Of a DNA stretch of 64,000 nt, positions 1 to 9,651 are shown in pieces. A program made the position numbers and the translations under genes. Numbering within the stretch: the stretch's first letter is position 1; every line of letters begins with the position of its first letter. The notes below the pieces were generated by a model. It was not told the DNA's origin. It worked only from the letters and a program-made list of their open reading frames with translations, and ran no database searches. The stretch lies in the NCBI GenBank assembly GCA_014529385.2, contig CM043963.1, forward strand, positions 82,105,912-82,169,911, given 5' to 3'. Origin of the DNA: Adiantum capillus-veneris (taxonomy: Eukaryota; Streptophyta; Polypodiopsida; Polypodiales; Pteridaceae).

Positions 1-114
1 ATGACGGCCCCTCTAAATATCTTGAAAGTGTCTTCAACGTCATCAAGGGTAGCTCCGCGTTGTCATTGGAGAAGGACGAATGGAAGACCAAAAAACTCGG
101 ATACTTAAGATTCT

Positions 115-1252
115 TTAAGTATTGGCCGAGGAGGAATTCTTCCCTAAATCTCCCATGCCTCGTCCATGAGGGCGAGGAATGAAGGTATCATCATAGACCA
201 CCAACTGCAACAAATTAAAGTTTTGAAATGAGATAAGTAGAAACCAAAAAGGTAAGGCAAAAAAAAAAAGATTACCTTCTTGTTTTCATCTTCCTCAAGT
301 AATTCCTCATTCCATAGGTTGATGCCCCCCTGACCTCCAGTGGGCGCATTGGAGGTTGAGGCCAAAGATGATGAAGAAGTGCTTGCCTTACCCATTTCAA
401 TCCCTGGCTTTTTTTGCACTTCCATGAACTCCTTTTCTGTTGGAAGCGTGCGCTCATACCTAGCAACATCATTGTAAATCATCACAAGTGCACTTGCGGG
501 GTCAACGAAATCATCGTCATTTACATGGGCATCTATAACAGAATACTTGTCGTGCTCAGGTTCAATGACAGCATCATCCTCTTCGAGATTCTGTGCCACA
601 ATGGCAAGGCAATAGTCCTCTTGAAGGTCAAAAAGCTCCATAATGTCGTTAAGCATGACATACTGCAAATCACCAATAGGTATGGTAGGTAGAACACTAG
701 TAGGCAAAGCACCCTCCTGAAGCTGGAATCCCTCTGAAACCTGCAAGGCAAGGCTTCCCCGAGACTTGGGCTCTTGACCCTCCCCAGTCTGATCCTCTAG
801 CGAGGCCTCTGCAGCATCAACATGCTCATCCAAAATTAAATGCAAATATAAAATAAAACCTGCATAATATTCAGCCACTCAACACTTGCGGTTATGAAGT
901 GTACACTTGTAGTCTGTTATCCGCAAGTGCACTGGCAGCTTAAGGCAACTCCTAGAAAATATGTGTTTCTTGGAGAGTCCGAATTGATATCCTTCATGTG
1001 AACAAAACAAACTCCTTGTATCTCGACAGTGCCACCGGACGTTTGCTGTTGGTAGGTCTGCTCAAAACCTGATAGGTAATGTTGCGTGGAGACAATCCAC
1101 TCATGCAAAGAAAAATCTGGATTGAACATCGGCCTGATCTCTAACTCGTGTTGCTGAAGCCCAATGCGGTATAGAAAATTAGATAGTTTGTCTTGGGGGG
1201 CATCCTAAGAGCAGGGCACTTCCTCCTCTGCTTCAACATTGAAGGGGTCCAT
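115..1252 (-). pseudogene. Decayed spliced gene of unknown function
   Basis: I do not recognise the family. The proposed start (ATG at 1252) lies about 70 bases downstream of a TATA box on the same strand. The frame opens with MDPFNVEAEEEV, meets an in-frame TAG near 1205, and continues in the same frame through the segment read at 917-1129 (FNPDFSLHEWIVST). A frame change is needed near 940 to enter the 144-878 segment, which is acidic and Ser-rich. A convincing intron lies at 205-275: donor AAG|GTAAT and acceptor TTGCAG, both in phase, after which the frame ends at a TAA at 115-117. The gene diverges from the H3/Ulp1 locus at 4334, with hairpin repeats and a retroelement fragment between them. 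The stop plus frame change make it a pseudogene; it could also be an internal gene of a DNA transposon. Confidence 0.45.
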
Positions 1253-1324
1253 AATAGAAATTCAAAAGTGAAGATAGACGAGAGAGCACAACATCCAAAC
1301 AAAGGGAAAATGGGGAGCAAGTCA

Positions 1325-1332
1325 TATTTATA
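1325..1332 (-). promoter_or_regulatory. TATA box of the leftward gene
   Basis: TATAAATA on the minus strand, about 73 bases upstream of the ATG at 1252, followed by a C/T-rich leader. Position and sequence fit a plant core promoter. Confidence 0.5.
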
Positions 1333-1382
1333 GGACTCTCGAGGACATTGATGACATCGATTGACGTGCATCATGGGGATGC

Positions 1383-1818
1383 CATGCATCATGCAGTTGT
1401 CGTGATGATTACACCACGTATCAACCGTCGTGAAATGTTCGCGCCACAACGCGAAACTGGTGTTGCCACTCCACAAAAGCACCGCTATCGCGTTTTGGCG
1501 CGACAGCTTGTTGTCGCATCATAACGCGATAAAGCCAATCCAGAGTACTCAGGAACGCCCCGTATCGTGTTGTGATGCGACGCCTTTTTGTCATACCACC
1601 CGTGCATCATGCAGTCGCCGTGATGATTACGCCAGGTGTCAGCCGCCGTGGAACGGTCGTGCCACAACGTGAAACTAGTGCCGCCACTCTACAAAAGCAT
1701 CGCTATCGCGTTTTGGCGCGACAGCTTGTTGTCGCGTCATAACACGATACGGCCAATCCAGAGTCCCCAGGAACGCCCCATTGTCGTGCTGTGACACGTA
1801 CATAGTGGGAACGCATGC
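1383..1818. repeat. 218-bp tandem duplication with GCG-rich hairpins
   Basis: Two direct copies with a 218-base period: TATCGCGTTTTGGCGCGACA begins at 1486 and again at 1704, each preceded by a CACAACG(C/T)GAAAC block and followed by TTGTTGTCGC. Each unit can pair with itself because the TTTTGGCGCGACA arm is followed by its near complement. The same motifs recur at 3805-4110. They resemble subterminal repeats of DNA transposons or a duplicated bidirectional promoter. Confidence 0.75.
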
Positions 1819-2608
1819 TACAAGATCTATCTTGTAACTTTTTAGATACATAATTATCTTTCCTATAATGTACATATACATATTTAAGTATAATAATAAG
1901 CCTTCTATCTCATCCTATTCTTTTTCTCAAGGATAACCTATCCTTACTTTACCATCATAAAATACTATGGGAAAAGCTCAATAGCTCCACCTCTTTAACT
2001 TGGGGCAAAAAGCATTGATTCTTTATTTCTACTATCTCATTATCATCTCACACCCTAGCTAGATCCTATATCTAGGGTAAACTCCAATATATATATATAT
2101 TCTATGTATTTTTTTATACTTTTCTTATATTTCTTTTTAAATAGCTACTAGGAGGGAATCAAATCATAGTGGGACACTAGGTGGCATGATTTCAAAGATA
2201 CACTTATTTTAATGCATTATTGCAAGCATGATTACAAAACTTTGTCAAGGAGCAATGTCATGCTTTCATATGGCATGAGGTGTCCTTTGGAATTAAATGA
2301 AAGTATAGGCTAAGGGGACCACGGGAAGACTTTTGCTGCCAGAAATGGATCCTATTTTGATGAATTTTTTACACAAGGTTCCAATCCAAATTGGAAAATG
2401 ATTTTAAAATGAAAATCGTAGCTAATGAGCTGAAGTTTCTGCCCATATTTTTACTTTGTTATTTGGAGCCACGGTTGAGGAGATATGATCAAAATACTGG
2501 ACCCCAGTTTGCCCATATCATGCAGGGACAACTCATTTCCAACTTTTCCAATTCCTATTCACACTGGCTCCTCTCTTGTTGTGTAAACCCTTGGGGGTTC
2601 CCTTCACC

Positions 2609-2616
2609 TATAAAAG
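2609..2616 (+). promoter_or_regulatory. TATA box in LTR-like region
   Basis: TATAAAAG followed by GGGACC, about 260 bases before the primer-binding-like site; a typical position for the LTR promoter of a plant retrotransposon. Confidence 0.5.
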
Positions 2617-2870
2617 GGGACCTCTTCTTCATTGAAAAGAGAACTCAAGCATTCAAGCCATTGATGAGAGGAATTCTTGAGGGAGTGAGTAGTAATGCCT
2701 AATTGTACTTAGCCCCATTAACATAAGCCCAAGCCTACACTTTCTCCTAGAGGAAGACTAGCCATTCTTGTACGCTATCCTTGGAAGATCAACTCTAATC
2801 AAATAAGGTGTTGTACTTGGCGTATCAATCAAAGTGGAGTGCTCCCCTCTTCTTCTCTCTCCATCAATAA

Positions 2871-2887
2871 TGGTGCCGAAGGGTTTG
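2871..2887 (+). other. Primer-binding-like site
   Basis: TGGTGCCGAAGGGTTTG lies a few bases after a CA dinucleotide that could end an LTR. A TGG start is expected for a site complementary to a tRNA CCA end. The tRNA was not identified. Confidence 0.4.
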
Positions 2888-3182
2888 TCAAGTAAGATGT
2901 GTTCTACATTGATGTTTTCTTGATTTCTTGTTGTTTTCTTTTTCATCTCTAATCCGACATATATATATATATATATATATGTATCTAATCTCATCTCCTT
3001 AACCAAACCTATCTCTCTCATTCTTAGTAATTCATCCTCTCTGCAAATTCTAGGTTCTCTTTTCTACAGGTACATCTCTCCCCACAGTATCCTTATTGCC
3101 TACGGGCAAGAATAGGGCTTGGGAGGGAAACTTCTCATCTCTTCACTTCTCTCATATCTACATTTCTCACATACTATCCTAG

Positions 3183-3401
3183 ATGAATAACCCACATGAT
3201 GATCTTTTCTATCGCTTTCACTCTGTACGATCTATTAGAATTAACGTATGGATTAGCCAAAAAATACACTTTCAACAACGTATAGTGTTTCTCTTTGGCC
3301 CAAAAAGGCTTAATGAAATACTTCTATCACTGGATCCCATCATACTACCTCTCATAGACTATAACTTTTCTTTTGACGTAAGCGTAGTTATCTTGCTATG
3401 A
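3183..3401 (+). CDS. Leader mini-ORF A (recurrent gypsy leader peptide family)
   Basis: A 72-codon ORF starting with ATG. Its second half carries a pattern seen in four other ORFs of this window: FQQRIV, FG followed by K/R-R-L, an E-I pair, a P-I-L-P block, then D/N-Y and SFDV, ending in a hydrophobic V-I-L-L tail directly before the stop. It lies downstream of the primer-binding-like site of a gypsy fragment, the same relative position as the related ORFs at 31775 (+) and 43705 (-). The stop overlaps the start of mini-ORF B as ATGA. No known domain is recognised. Recurrence in diverged elements argues for a real peptide; whether it is translated is unknown. Confidence 0.5.
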   Translation: MNNPHDDLFYRFHSVRSIRINVWISQKIHFQQRIVFLFGPKRLNEILLSLDPIILPLIDYNFSFDVSVVILL

Positions 3402-3610
3402 ACCAAGAGGATTTGTACACACAATTAATCCCAATCACTAGACAAAATATATATATTATGGTAAGCACAAAACTACAATTCCAAAGAACAATTCGTAGCC
3501 GATTTGGTCAGTCAAGATTGAATGCCATTAACTCATCTATTAACCCTTTCATATTACCCATGATACGATATGACCATAGCCTTGATGTTTTCCTTTTCGT
3601 ATTGTTTTGA
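3398..3610 (+). CDS. Leader mini-ORF B (paralogue of A)
   Basis: A 70-codon ORF whose ATG overlaps the TGA of mini-ORF A (ATGA at 3398-3401), an arrangement that would suit termination-reinitiation. It repeats the family pattern in diverged form: LQFQRTI, RFGQSRLN, then FILPMI, then SLDV and a hydrophobic C-terminus at the stop. A and B look like an old tandem duplication because they keep the same spacing of motifs while most residues differ. No gag follows; about 170 bases of T-rich sequence lead to the next hairpin-repeat block. Confidence 0.5.
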   Translation: MNQEDLYTQLIPITRQNIYIMVSTKLQFQRTIRSRFGQSRLNAINSSINPFILPMIRYDHSLDVFLFVLF

Positions 3611-3804
3611 CATTCTCTTTTGTGTTCTTTCTTTGTGTGTGTGAGTGCAAGAGAGAAAGAGTGAGTCTTCTTTGATTGCACTTCTTTCCAAACCCCAGTC
3701 TTCATGGCATCTATGGTTTAACTCCTTCATATAGTTTTTGTTGAGTTCTCTCACAAACTCTCACAGCCATAAGCTCGGTGCTTTCCTGGCAAGACCGCAA
3801 ATTT

Positions 3805-4110
3805 CTCGACACCGTATCGTGTTGTGGCGCAACGTCTTTTTGTCGCGCCACAGCGCGATACTTGTGGTCAAACTAACCGGGACCTTACTTATCGCGTTTT
3901 AGCGCGACAACATTTTGTCTTGCCACAACGCGAACACTGCAATCCAGAACTATCAGGGTCCGCCTCCTCGCGTTGTGCCCCGACATATCGTTGTTGCTAG
4001 GGCAACCCGTTGGGGCGCTTCTTTTCTCATCGTGCCACACCGCGAATAGGCAGTGCCACTAATTTGGGCACCATCAATATCGCGTTGAGACCCGATGTGC
4101 CACGTGGCAC
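3805..4110. repeat. GCG-rich hairpin repeats, second block
   Basis: Contains several inverted near-copies of the 1383-1818 motifs: TATCGTGTTGTGGCGCAACG followed by TGTCGCGCCACAGCGCGATA, then TATCGCGTTTTAGCGCGACA followed by TTGCCACAACGCGAAC, and a further CGTGCCACACCGCGAAT. It lies directly upstream of the promoter of the H3/Ulp1 locus. Confidence 0.7.
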
Positions 4111-4212
4111 ATAATCATTATGCTTGCGTGCTTCCCGTCATACCTCACAATGTCATGGTTAATGCAGTCGCCTGTTTTCATGATTAAGATGTGATTATAC
4201 TTATTCCTCTAA

Positions 4213-4218
4213 TATAAA
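4213..4218 (+). promoter_or_regulatory. TATA box of the H3/Ulp1 locus
   Basis: TATAAA about 115 bases upstream of the ATG at 4334, followed by a poly-C run and a pyrimidine-rich leader. Confidence 0.5.
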
Positions 4219-4333
4219 CACCCCCCCCCCCCCCTCTTTTTTCTCATTGTTTTTTCCGAAGTGTCTCTAGTCACTCTGTGTTTTTACCCACATCCAAATT
4301 TCCATATTTCCTCGCATTCTCCTCGTTCAGGTC

Positions 4334-5100
4334 ATGACCCGCACAAAGCAAACAGCAAGGAAGGTTTATCCTGGCCAGTATGGTCTGCAGGGCCAGGCTA
4401 GCTCGTGTGCAGTGCAACCGTCAACATTGAAGGTGATTCGAGGCAAGACCATGCCGCAGTTACGAGCAACAATGCGAAGAAGAAGATACGAGAAGAATAG
4501 GAGCGTTCTACTCGAACTTCGTAAGCTCCAAAATCACATTTCATTGGCAATACCTAAACTGCCATTCCAGAGAGTTGTTCGCGAGATTTACGAGCAACAC
4601 AACCTGAATTTCCGGTGGTCTCGAAGTGGAATGGGGTGTTGCACGAGGCCGCCGAGGATTTGTTTGTAGAGATTTTCCAGGACAGCTACATTCTCTCAGC
4701 CCACGCCCATAGGACAACATTGATACCGCGAGACATCAACACACTTCGCCTTCTCAGGTTCAGGTATGACAAAACAATATCGCCTGCCGGTATTTCAGAC
4801 CGAAAGATGGACAATATTCTTAGAATACCACCTATTGACAAGGTCAAAGTTCATGAAGTGTCTACACAAATGCATCGATACAGCACCCGTCTCAACACCG
4901 AGCGGGATAAAACAGAAGACGATAGTGAAAGATTGGAGAAGTTACTCCTTGAGATGATGGAGGAACAAATGGCAGATGCCATCAATGACGCCAACGCTGA
5001 TGATTTGTCATTGCTGTTTCCCTATTTCCATGTTCGCCTTCCTCTGTGGGGACTCATTCTGTATTTTCCCTTTCACCCCCATGAGATTGAAATTTTATAG
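4334..5100 (+). pseudogene. Divergent histone H3-like coding block, frameshifted
   Basis: The first frame starts MTRTKQTARK, the H3 tail signature around K4 and K9, but S10 is replaced by V and the rest of the tail is not H3-like. The histone fold follows: an alphaN-like LLELRKLQ, then KLPFQRVVREI, nearly identical to the H3 alpha1 block. Near 4615 the frame must shift to reach HEAAEDLFVEIFQD (alpha2), SAHAHRTTLIPRDI (loop 2) and LRLLR (alpha3). Loop 1 is not lengthened, so it is not an obvious CENH3. After the fold comes a charged, Glu-rich extension (ERLEKLLLEMMEEQM) instead of the normal C-terminus. It is transcribed towards a Ulp1-like block with no clear terminator between, so a fusion protein or adjacent genes are both possible. 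Confidence 0.65.
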
Positions 5101-5215
5101 AACCGGATGAGGGAACTCACAGACTCAATCATCAATTGCTTGCTTTGGTGCATGCTACTCTTTTTTTCACAATAAATTCTTTTATTATATTGAATCTTGT
5201 ATGACACGAATTTCT

Positions 5216-6352
5216 TTACAGTTTTGTAGTTTCAAATTTGCCTTGGAATATCCAAGATGATGTCGCCGTCTTTGACTCGAACCTCTCGGTTGTTTTGACG
5301 GCCGAGAATACATCTTTAGTGGAAGTAGTTGACTAGTTCCAGTCAGTGAACATGGAGACGGCAAATTTTTTTGTTCTGGCTTATCATGAAGGGTACGCAA
5401 TGTTTTCAATAGTAAAATCATTTTATCTTGAACTCTAATTTGTTGTGATGACATATGTTTTGCTTATGTTTATTTGTAACAGCGCTCATTGGAGTCTTGT
5501 TCTCTTACACCTTGAACGAAACTGGTGCTACCTTGCTAATTCATCCCATGGATTTCATGGTGAGTACGTAGGTAAGAGGTTTTGTATTTTGTTCGACATC
5601 GCATAGAATTTTGTTAAAAGTCACTTATGAAATTTAATTGTATTTTGTGCAGATCTGTTCAGAAGCTTGTGTCTGCTCTTGAAGCTTTAACGCAAGAGCA
5701 GATATATGATAATCTTACAATTATTAGTTGCAAAGTCCCTAAGTAGGACGATGCCTACTCTTGTGGATGGAGGGTCTTAATCAATGCAAAATTTTTGTTA
5801 GGGGTCATGCTTGATGGAAGTCGTAGAAGTGTAAGCATTCGACACTCGTTTACAGATTTGTATCTTAATAAGTTAGTAGCTATGTTAATAAACATGATGT
5901 TCTTAACGCATGTAAGAAATTTGGCAGATTATTCAAAGGCTAATGTTTCTTCGTTTAGAAACAGAATGATTGAAAACTTGATCAATTCCGCGACCATGCA
6001 TCTAGATGGAGCACGTGATGCTTTTATCCTGCCAGCACCAAGGCCCACGCCTAGGCCTCCGCCGACAAGATACCCCTTGTCTGCCATACCAACACAAGCA
6101 CATATCAATATCTCCCTAGATGCCTCCCCAACCGAAGCTCCCACCAGCTCTCGTCCTCAAGAAACAGCTCTAGAACCCTCAAACCCCCCACCCAGCACCT
6201 CTCCTGCTCATGAAGCAGCTCGAGAGTCCCCAAACCCCCCACCCAACGCCTCTCCTATTCATGAAGTAGCTCCAGAGCCCCCAAACCCCCAAGCCACCAC
6301 CTCTCCTCAACCTCAACCAATAGCCCCCACATCATCGCATGCACAAGATTAG
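5216..6352 (+). pseudogene. Ulp1/C48-type cysteine protease block with Pro-rich tail
   Basis: Ulp1-family proteases cleave SUMO-like modifiers in the nucleus; many plant transposons carry them. Spliced reading gives VFDSNLSVVLT, then AHWSLVLL (catalytic His), then YSCGWRVL (catalytic Cys, in place of the usual DCG). Two introns fit: 5393-5482 (GG|GTACGC to TAACAG) and 5564-5652 (GA|GTACGT to TGCAG), both keeping frame. Breaks: in-frame TAGs near 5331 and just before DDAYSCG (5743), where Gln is expected. The expected Asp/Asn position reads YLANSS. Downstream, 5795-6352 continues in frame and ends in Pro/Ser-rich repeats (NPPPSTSPAHEAA, NPPPNASPIHEVA). It follows the H3-like block on the same strand, and the two may be one gene. 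Confidence 0.6.
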
Positions 6353-6575
6353 AAAGAGATTATGAAATATACTTTTGACAAATTGATTACAAGCAGTGGA
6401 TCGAAATTTGACTTTTGTTTTGATTATGGTTCAAAGTTTACAAAATGTTGTGTACAGATTTCCAAAAAAATGGGAGAGTGAGGATCCGATGGTGTTTGGT
6501 AATGTAGAGAGCTTCCTTTGTCGAGTAATCTTTGAGAATAGTATTTGAATCATTGTGTACAGCTAGTTCACTATT

Positions 6576-7899
6576 TCAAGTCTGTCGGTCGCTGGTAATC
6601 TGTGCACAAAGAGTCGTATTTTCTTGTCTGTGAGGTACCTGCAATGCAACGTATGTGATAAGACATTGGGATACATGAGCACGATAGAAACATCAACGTA
6701 TAAAAGTAATACATGTAGCTTAGTACCTTTCGCATGTTACACTTGAAAACAAATTTTGAAGGCAAATTGAGATCGGACTCATTTAACAGATCCTCTCGAA
6801 CCTGTCTTAAAGTGACATTTGATCTGACCACAACAACTGTAAGCAAATTTGAAAACCATATCTCGATGGACATCAAGGGATTAAAAGCATTGTCACTTGA
6901 ATCTTGATCCATAGCTACCAACTGACCATTCACTCGATGCCACCTCATGTAGTAGAAAGAAACTATAAAATTATGTGATTCTATCATACACTTGCACACA
7001 ACCGAGCGCTTGTCAACTTTGCACAAAATGCCTTCAGAATCACTGACATCCCAATTATCATCCAAAAAATCAAGGCAAGTTTGGGATTTGCAGATGAATA
7101 TGGTTTCTGTTTTTCTAACCTCCTCATCGTGGAAGAAATCGATAAAGACATGTAATGGCATAAATAGACTGACTTGTACTTGCCTGCTTGCAATGTTTGG
7201 TCGCAAACACTTCAAAATTTCCTGATGAAGCTTGAGTTTAAAACACTTAGAGGTTTCTGAAGTTGGAACTGGCCACTTTGGGGAATCTTTTTGGGGAAGA
7301 GGGAAAGGTTTCAAAGTGCCAAATCCATGGACAGAGCAAGGGGCGTTGTAGAAGTAGTCGTAAAAGAAAACTCTAATATTTGCGAGAGCTCTTCTTGCAC
7401 TAGTTCTGTACATAAGTTCTCCCACCGAAGCATGAAAAGCATCAAAAATACCAATTATGCACTCAACTGGTTGCCAGCCTTCTTTGTTAGAAGGATAAAT
7501 ATCTACAAAAACAAAACATAAGAGAATGGTCACAAGAAATAGTCAACAAAATAACTTGAAGGATCTTTAAAGACTTTTTAGCAATATAGTAGTCACAAAG
7601 TTTGGTCTATGAGCAGGAAACCCCAAAGGTGACTATTGTAGTCGTAGTTCGGAGTGCATATATGCATGCTCAATGAGCACCTCTTTCACTGTCTTTACCG
7701 TTTGAGACAAGCAAAAATCTTTCACACGTCCTTTGTAGCTGTTGATGAATTCATTTGACATCCGTTTTCTTCTTCTTGTTTGAAGCAGAACCCAACTACC
7801 AATGGTGACTGTGGTAGACATCTAGCAACCATGGTCTAAGTCAAAGCTGTTGAATAGTTCCACAGATTTAACAGAGGCGGATGGTCGTCTTCCTTCCAT
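6576..7899 (-). pseudogene. Unknown spliced gene convergent to the H3/Ulp1 locus
   Basis: Exon 1 starts at an ATG at 7899 (MEGRRPSASVKSVELF), passes an in-frame TAG near 7823 and continues as MSTTVTIGSWVLLQ. The main exon runs from 7502 (acceptor TTTTTGTAG) to 6727 (donor AAG|GTACTA); the last exon starts at 6638 after GCATTGCAG and stops at 6576, giving ...MRKVPHRQE. The exon 1 donor could not be settled. The largest exon is about 258 codons with no known motif. Its last 60 residues (TLRQVREDLL, LPSKFVFKC, V, RQE) weakly resemble a ubiquitin-like fold in spacing only. The clean splice sites indicate a former real gene; the TAG suggests decay. The 223 bases to the H3/Ulp1 stop hold nothing visible. 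Confidence 0.45.
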
Positions 7900-8261
7900 C
7901 TCTGCTTCTATTAGCTGCGAAGTGTTACTACGTAAAAACGATAGAAGAAAAGAGGCTCACTAGTTTACACAAGAAGTAGTAGCTTGAAAAGTGTTCATCA
8001 AAAGGTGTGCCTCATTGAATGTGAGTTATGGCACATTCGGCGTTCGTCGACCATGGCAGGGGAATAATTTGCACAAATTGCGTCGTATCTTCTTATTCAG
8101 ATCTTTTTAACAGAAAAAACTCTTTTTTGAAAAAGCAAAAATTTGAAATAAAAATCAAATAAATTGGAGCTACCATTGTGGTGACTCAAACTCTATTGGT
8201 CGAACAACATCCTCTCTCTAATGCCAAAAAGTCCTTTTTTGAGTCCAAACTTTCCTAATGA
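7900..8261. other. Gap between unknown gene and gypsy derivative
   Basis: No supported gene. It should hold the promoter of the leftward gene at 7899, but I see no convincing TATA box. From about 8110 it is A-rich and leads into a gag remnant. Confidence 0.4.
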
Positions 8262-8760
8262 GGCATCAGAGGAGCAGCAAGACCTGCTGAGTCACATCAC
8301 TACCCAACTAGAGAGTTTATCCGTGCATCTGGTGCATCAAGGGCATGCACTCGTTAGAAATCCAGAACAAGGAAGAGGATAACGAAGGCAAAACCAAGAG
8401 TACCACTGCTACAATTGCGAGGAAGACGACCATCGTATGTACTACTACCCACATCCAAGGAGGCAGAATTTCAATAGAGGAGGGAGACAGAATCAGATCT
8501 CTCCGCCAAGGGCGAGACCACCACCACCCAGGCAACCAATCTCACCTGGTTAAATCCCAGCACCAGCCGTGCAGCCACAGCTAGCCCCACTAGTTCAATT
8601 TCGACAGCCAGCAATGCAACCACCGCCATAATCACCACTTACACTCATCCTACACCCACCACCAATTGGTACATGCACACCAAGTATCATTGGTCTTGCA
8701 AAAGAGGTCAAGATGAAGAGAACAAAAGAGGGATCAAGCAAGAAGTTTGTTCAAAGGACG
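8262..8760 (+). pseudogene. Gag remnant with zinc-knuckle region (copy 4)
   Basis: In one frame it reads EEQQDLLSHITTQLESLSVH, HQGHA, NQEYHCYNC and YPHPRRQNFNRGGRQN, then PPRARPPPPR. This follows, block by block, the gag of copy 3 on the other strand at 42561-43150 (EDQQDLLNRI, NQEYHCYNCG, PHPRRQNFHRG). At least three stops interrupt it, at positions that look like Arg/Gln codons. Gag forms the particle and the knuckle binds RNA; here it cannot be functional. The homology ends close to KRTKEGSSKK, about 8760. Confidence 0.7.
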
Positions 8761-9651
8761 AAAACAGTGGAACAAGAGGTTAGAGAATCAAAAGATGCTA
8801 CCCCGGTGGGGGAGGTAAGTCAAATAAATTTTGTTACAAATGAGAGTATATCTTTAACCCTGGATGAAATAGGCACCAAAGCGATCAATCGACAACATTG
8901 GTCACTAAGGGTAAGAAGGTGTAAAGTGTTGATCAAACCTCGTCAGAGTAAGAGGAATACAAAGAGCATGGAAGATACAAGAGAAGAGGAAGACCAGCCT
9001 GCTAGCAAGGCTTTGCAGAAGATGGACAACATATCAAGCAAAGGGGAGCGCTTTGAAGACAGAAGCCTGTGCACCAGCATGGACCAAGGACAATGTAGCA
9101 AGCTAAAGGAATCTTGCATCAAGGAAGTTTCACTAGAGGAACATAACAAGGAGATAAGCAAGAGTGAAGGTTTGGAGTTGGATATTGCTCCAGAGGCTTG
9201 GCAGCCAAGCAAGACTTTATTATGTAGTGTCATAGACTTAGAGATGGGTAATGCCTCTACTCTACTGAAAGGTGTTATAAACTTGGAGATGGGTAATGCC
9301 TCCAGTTTATGTGAGGGTGTTCAGAGTAAGTTTGATGTTCACTATGTTGCCAACCTTTTAAGGATGTTCCAAACTCCTCCACAACACAGCATTGTGTTTG
9401 CATGGGATGAATCAGACCTATGGCTATGGTTAACTGCTATAACATGTAGAGGTAAGATCAGCATGGAGATAAGAGTTAAGGAGCCATGGATAGACAAAAG
9501 GTTGATAAGGTATAAGAATGAAGGTCTCATTCCCAATTTGGTGCAAATTTTTACAAACAGAATCCTCTCTATGGAGAGAGATAAGTGGGTTACGCTTGTA
9601 TTTAAGCCGCAAGGTAAATGGCTTACTATCAACATCAGAAAAGGAAGCTGA
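8713..9651 (+). CDS. 312-codon ORF of unknown function in gypsy copy 4
   Basis: The first residues (MKRTKEGSSKK) match the end of the gag remnant (MKTKRESSK in copy 3); the rest matches nothing else here. It is rich in Lys and Glu, with a short internal duplication (DLEMGNAST and NLEMGNASS, near residues 177 and 192). The C-terminal third is less charged, with Trp-rich DESDLWLWLTA. No protease, RT or integrase motif is present. It is the longest uninterrupted frame of this element although the gag before it is full of stops. It may be a captured host fragment or a diverged spacer. A real product is unproven; the first ATG may not be the start. Confidence 0.35.
   Translation: MKRTKEGSSKKFVQRTKTVEQEVRESKDATPVGEVSQINFVTNESISLTLDEIGTKAINRQHWSLRVRRCKVLIKPRQSKRNTKSMEDTREEEDQPASKALQKMDNISSKGERFEDRSLCTSMDQGQCSKLKESCIKEVSLEEHNKEISKSEGLELDIAPEAWQPSKTLLCSVIDLEMGNASTLLKGVINLEMGNASSLCEGVQSKFDVHYVANLLRMFQTPPQHSIVFAWDESDLWLWLTAITCRGKISMEIRVKEPWIDKRLIRYKNEGLIPNLVQIFTNRILSMERDKWVTLVFKPQGKWLTINIRKGS

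Larger units (their letters stand above)
1819..3780 (+). mobile_element. Gypsy-like LTR/leader fragment
   Basis: This stretch separates two blocks of the same hairpin repeat, so it looks inserted between them. It holds a TATA box (2609), a CA-ending segment followed by a primer-binding-like TGGTGCCGAA (2871), an AT microsatellite (2959-2981) and then two overlapping short ORFs (3183-3610) related to ORFs found just upstream of gag in the other gypsy copies of this window. No gag or pol follows, so it is a truncated or non-autonomous element. I could not fix the outer boundaries or a target-site duplication. The first part (1819-2100) is AT-rich with no gene visible. Confidence 0.5.

Noticed and set aside
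1141-1482. 113-codon minus-strand ORF
   Set aside because: Crosses promoter and hairpin repeats; the gene on this strand uses another frame starting at 1252.
4334-5100. H3-like block as a centromeric CENH3
   Set aside because: Loop 1 is not lengthened and the tail keeps the TRTKQTARK start of canonical H3.
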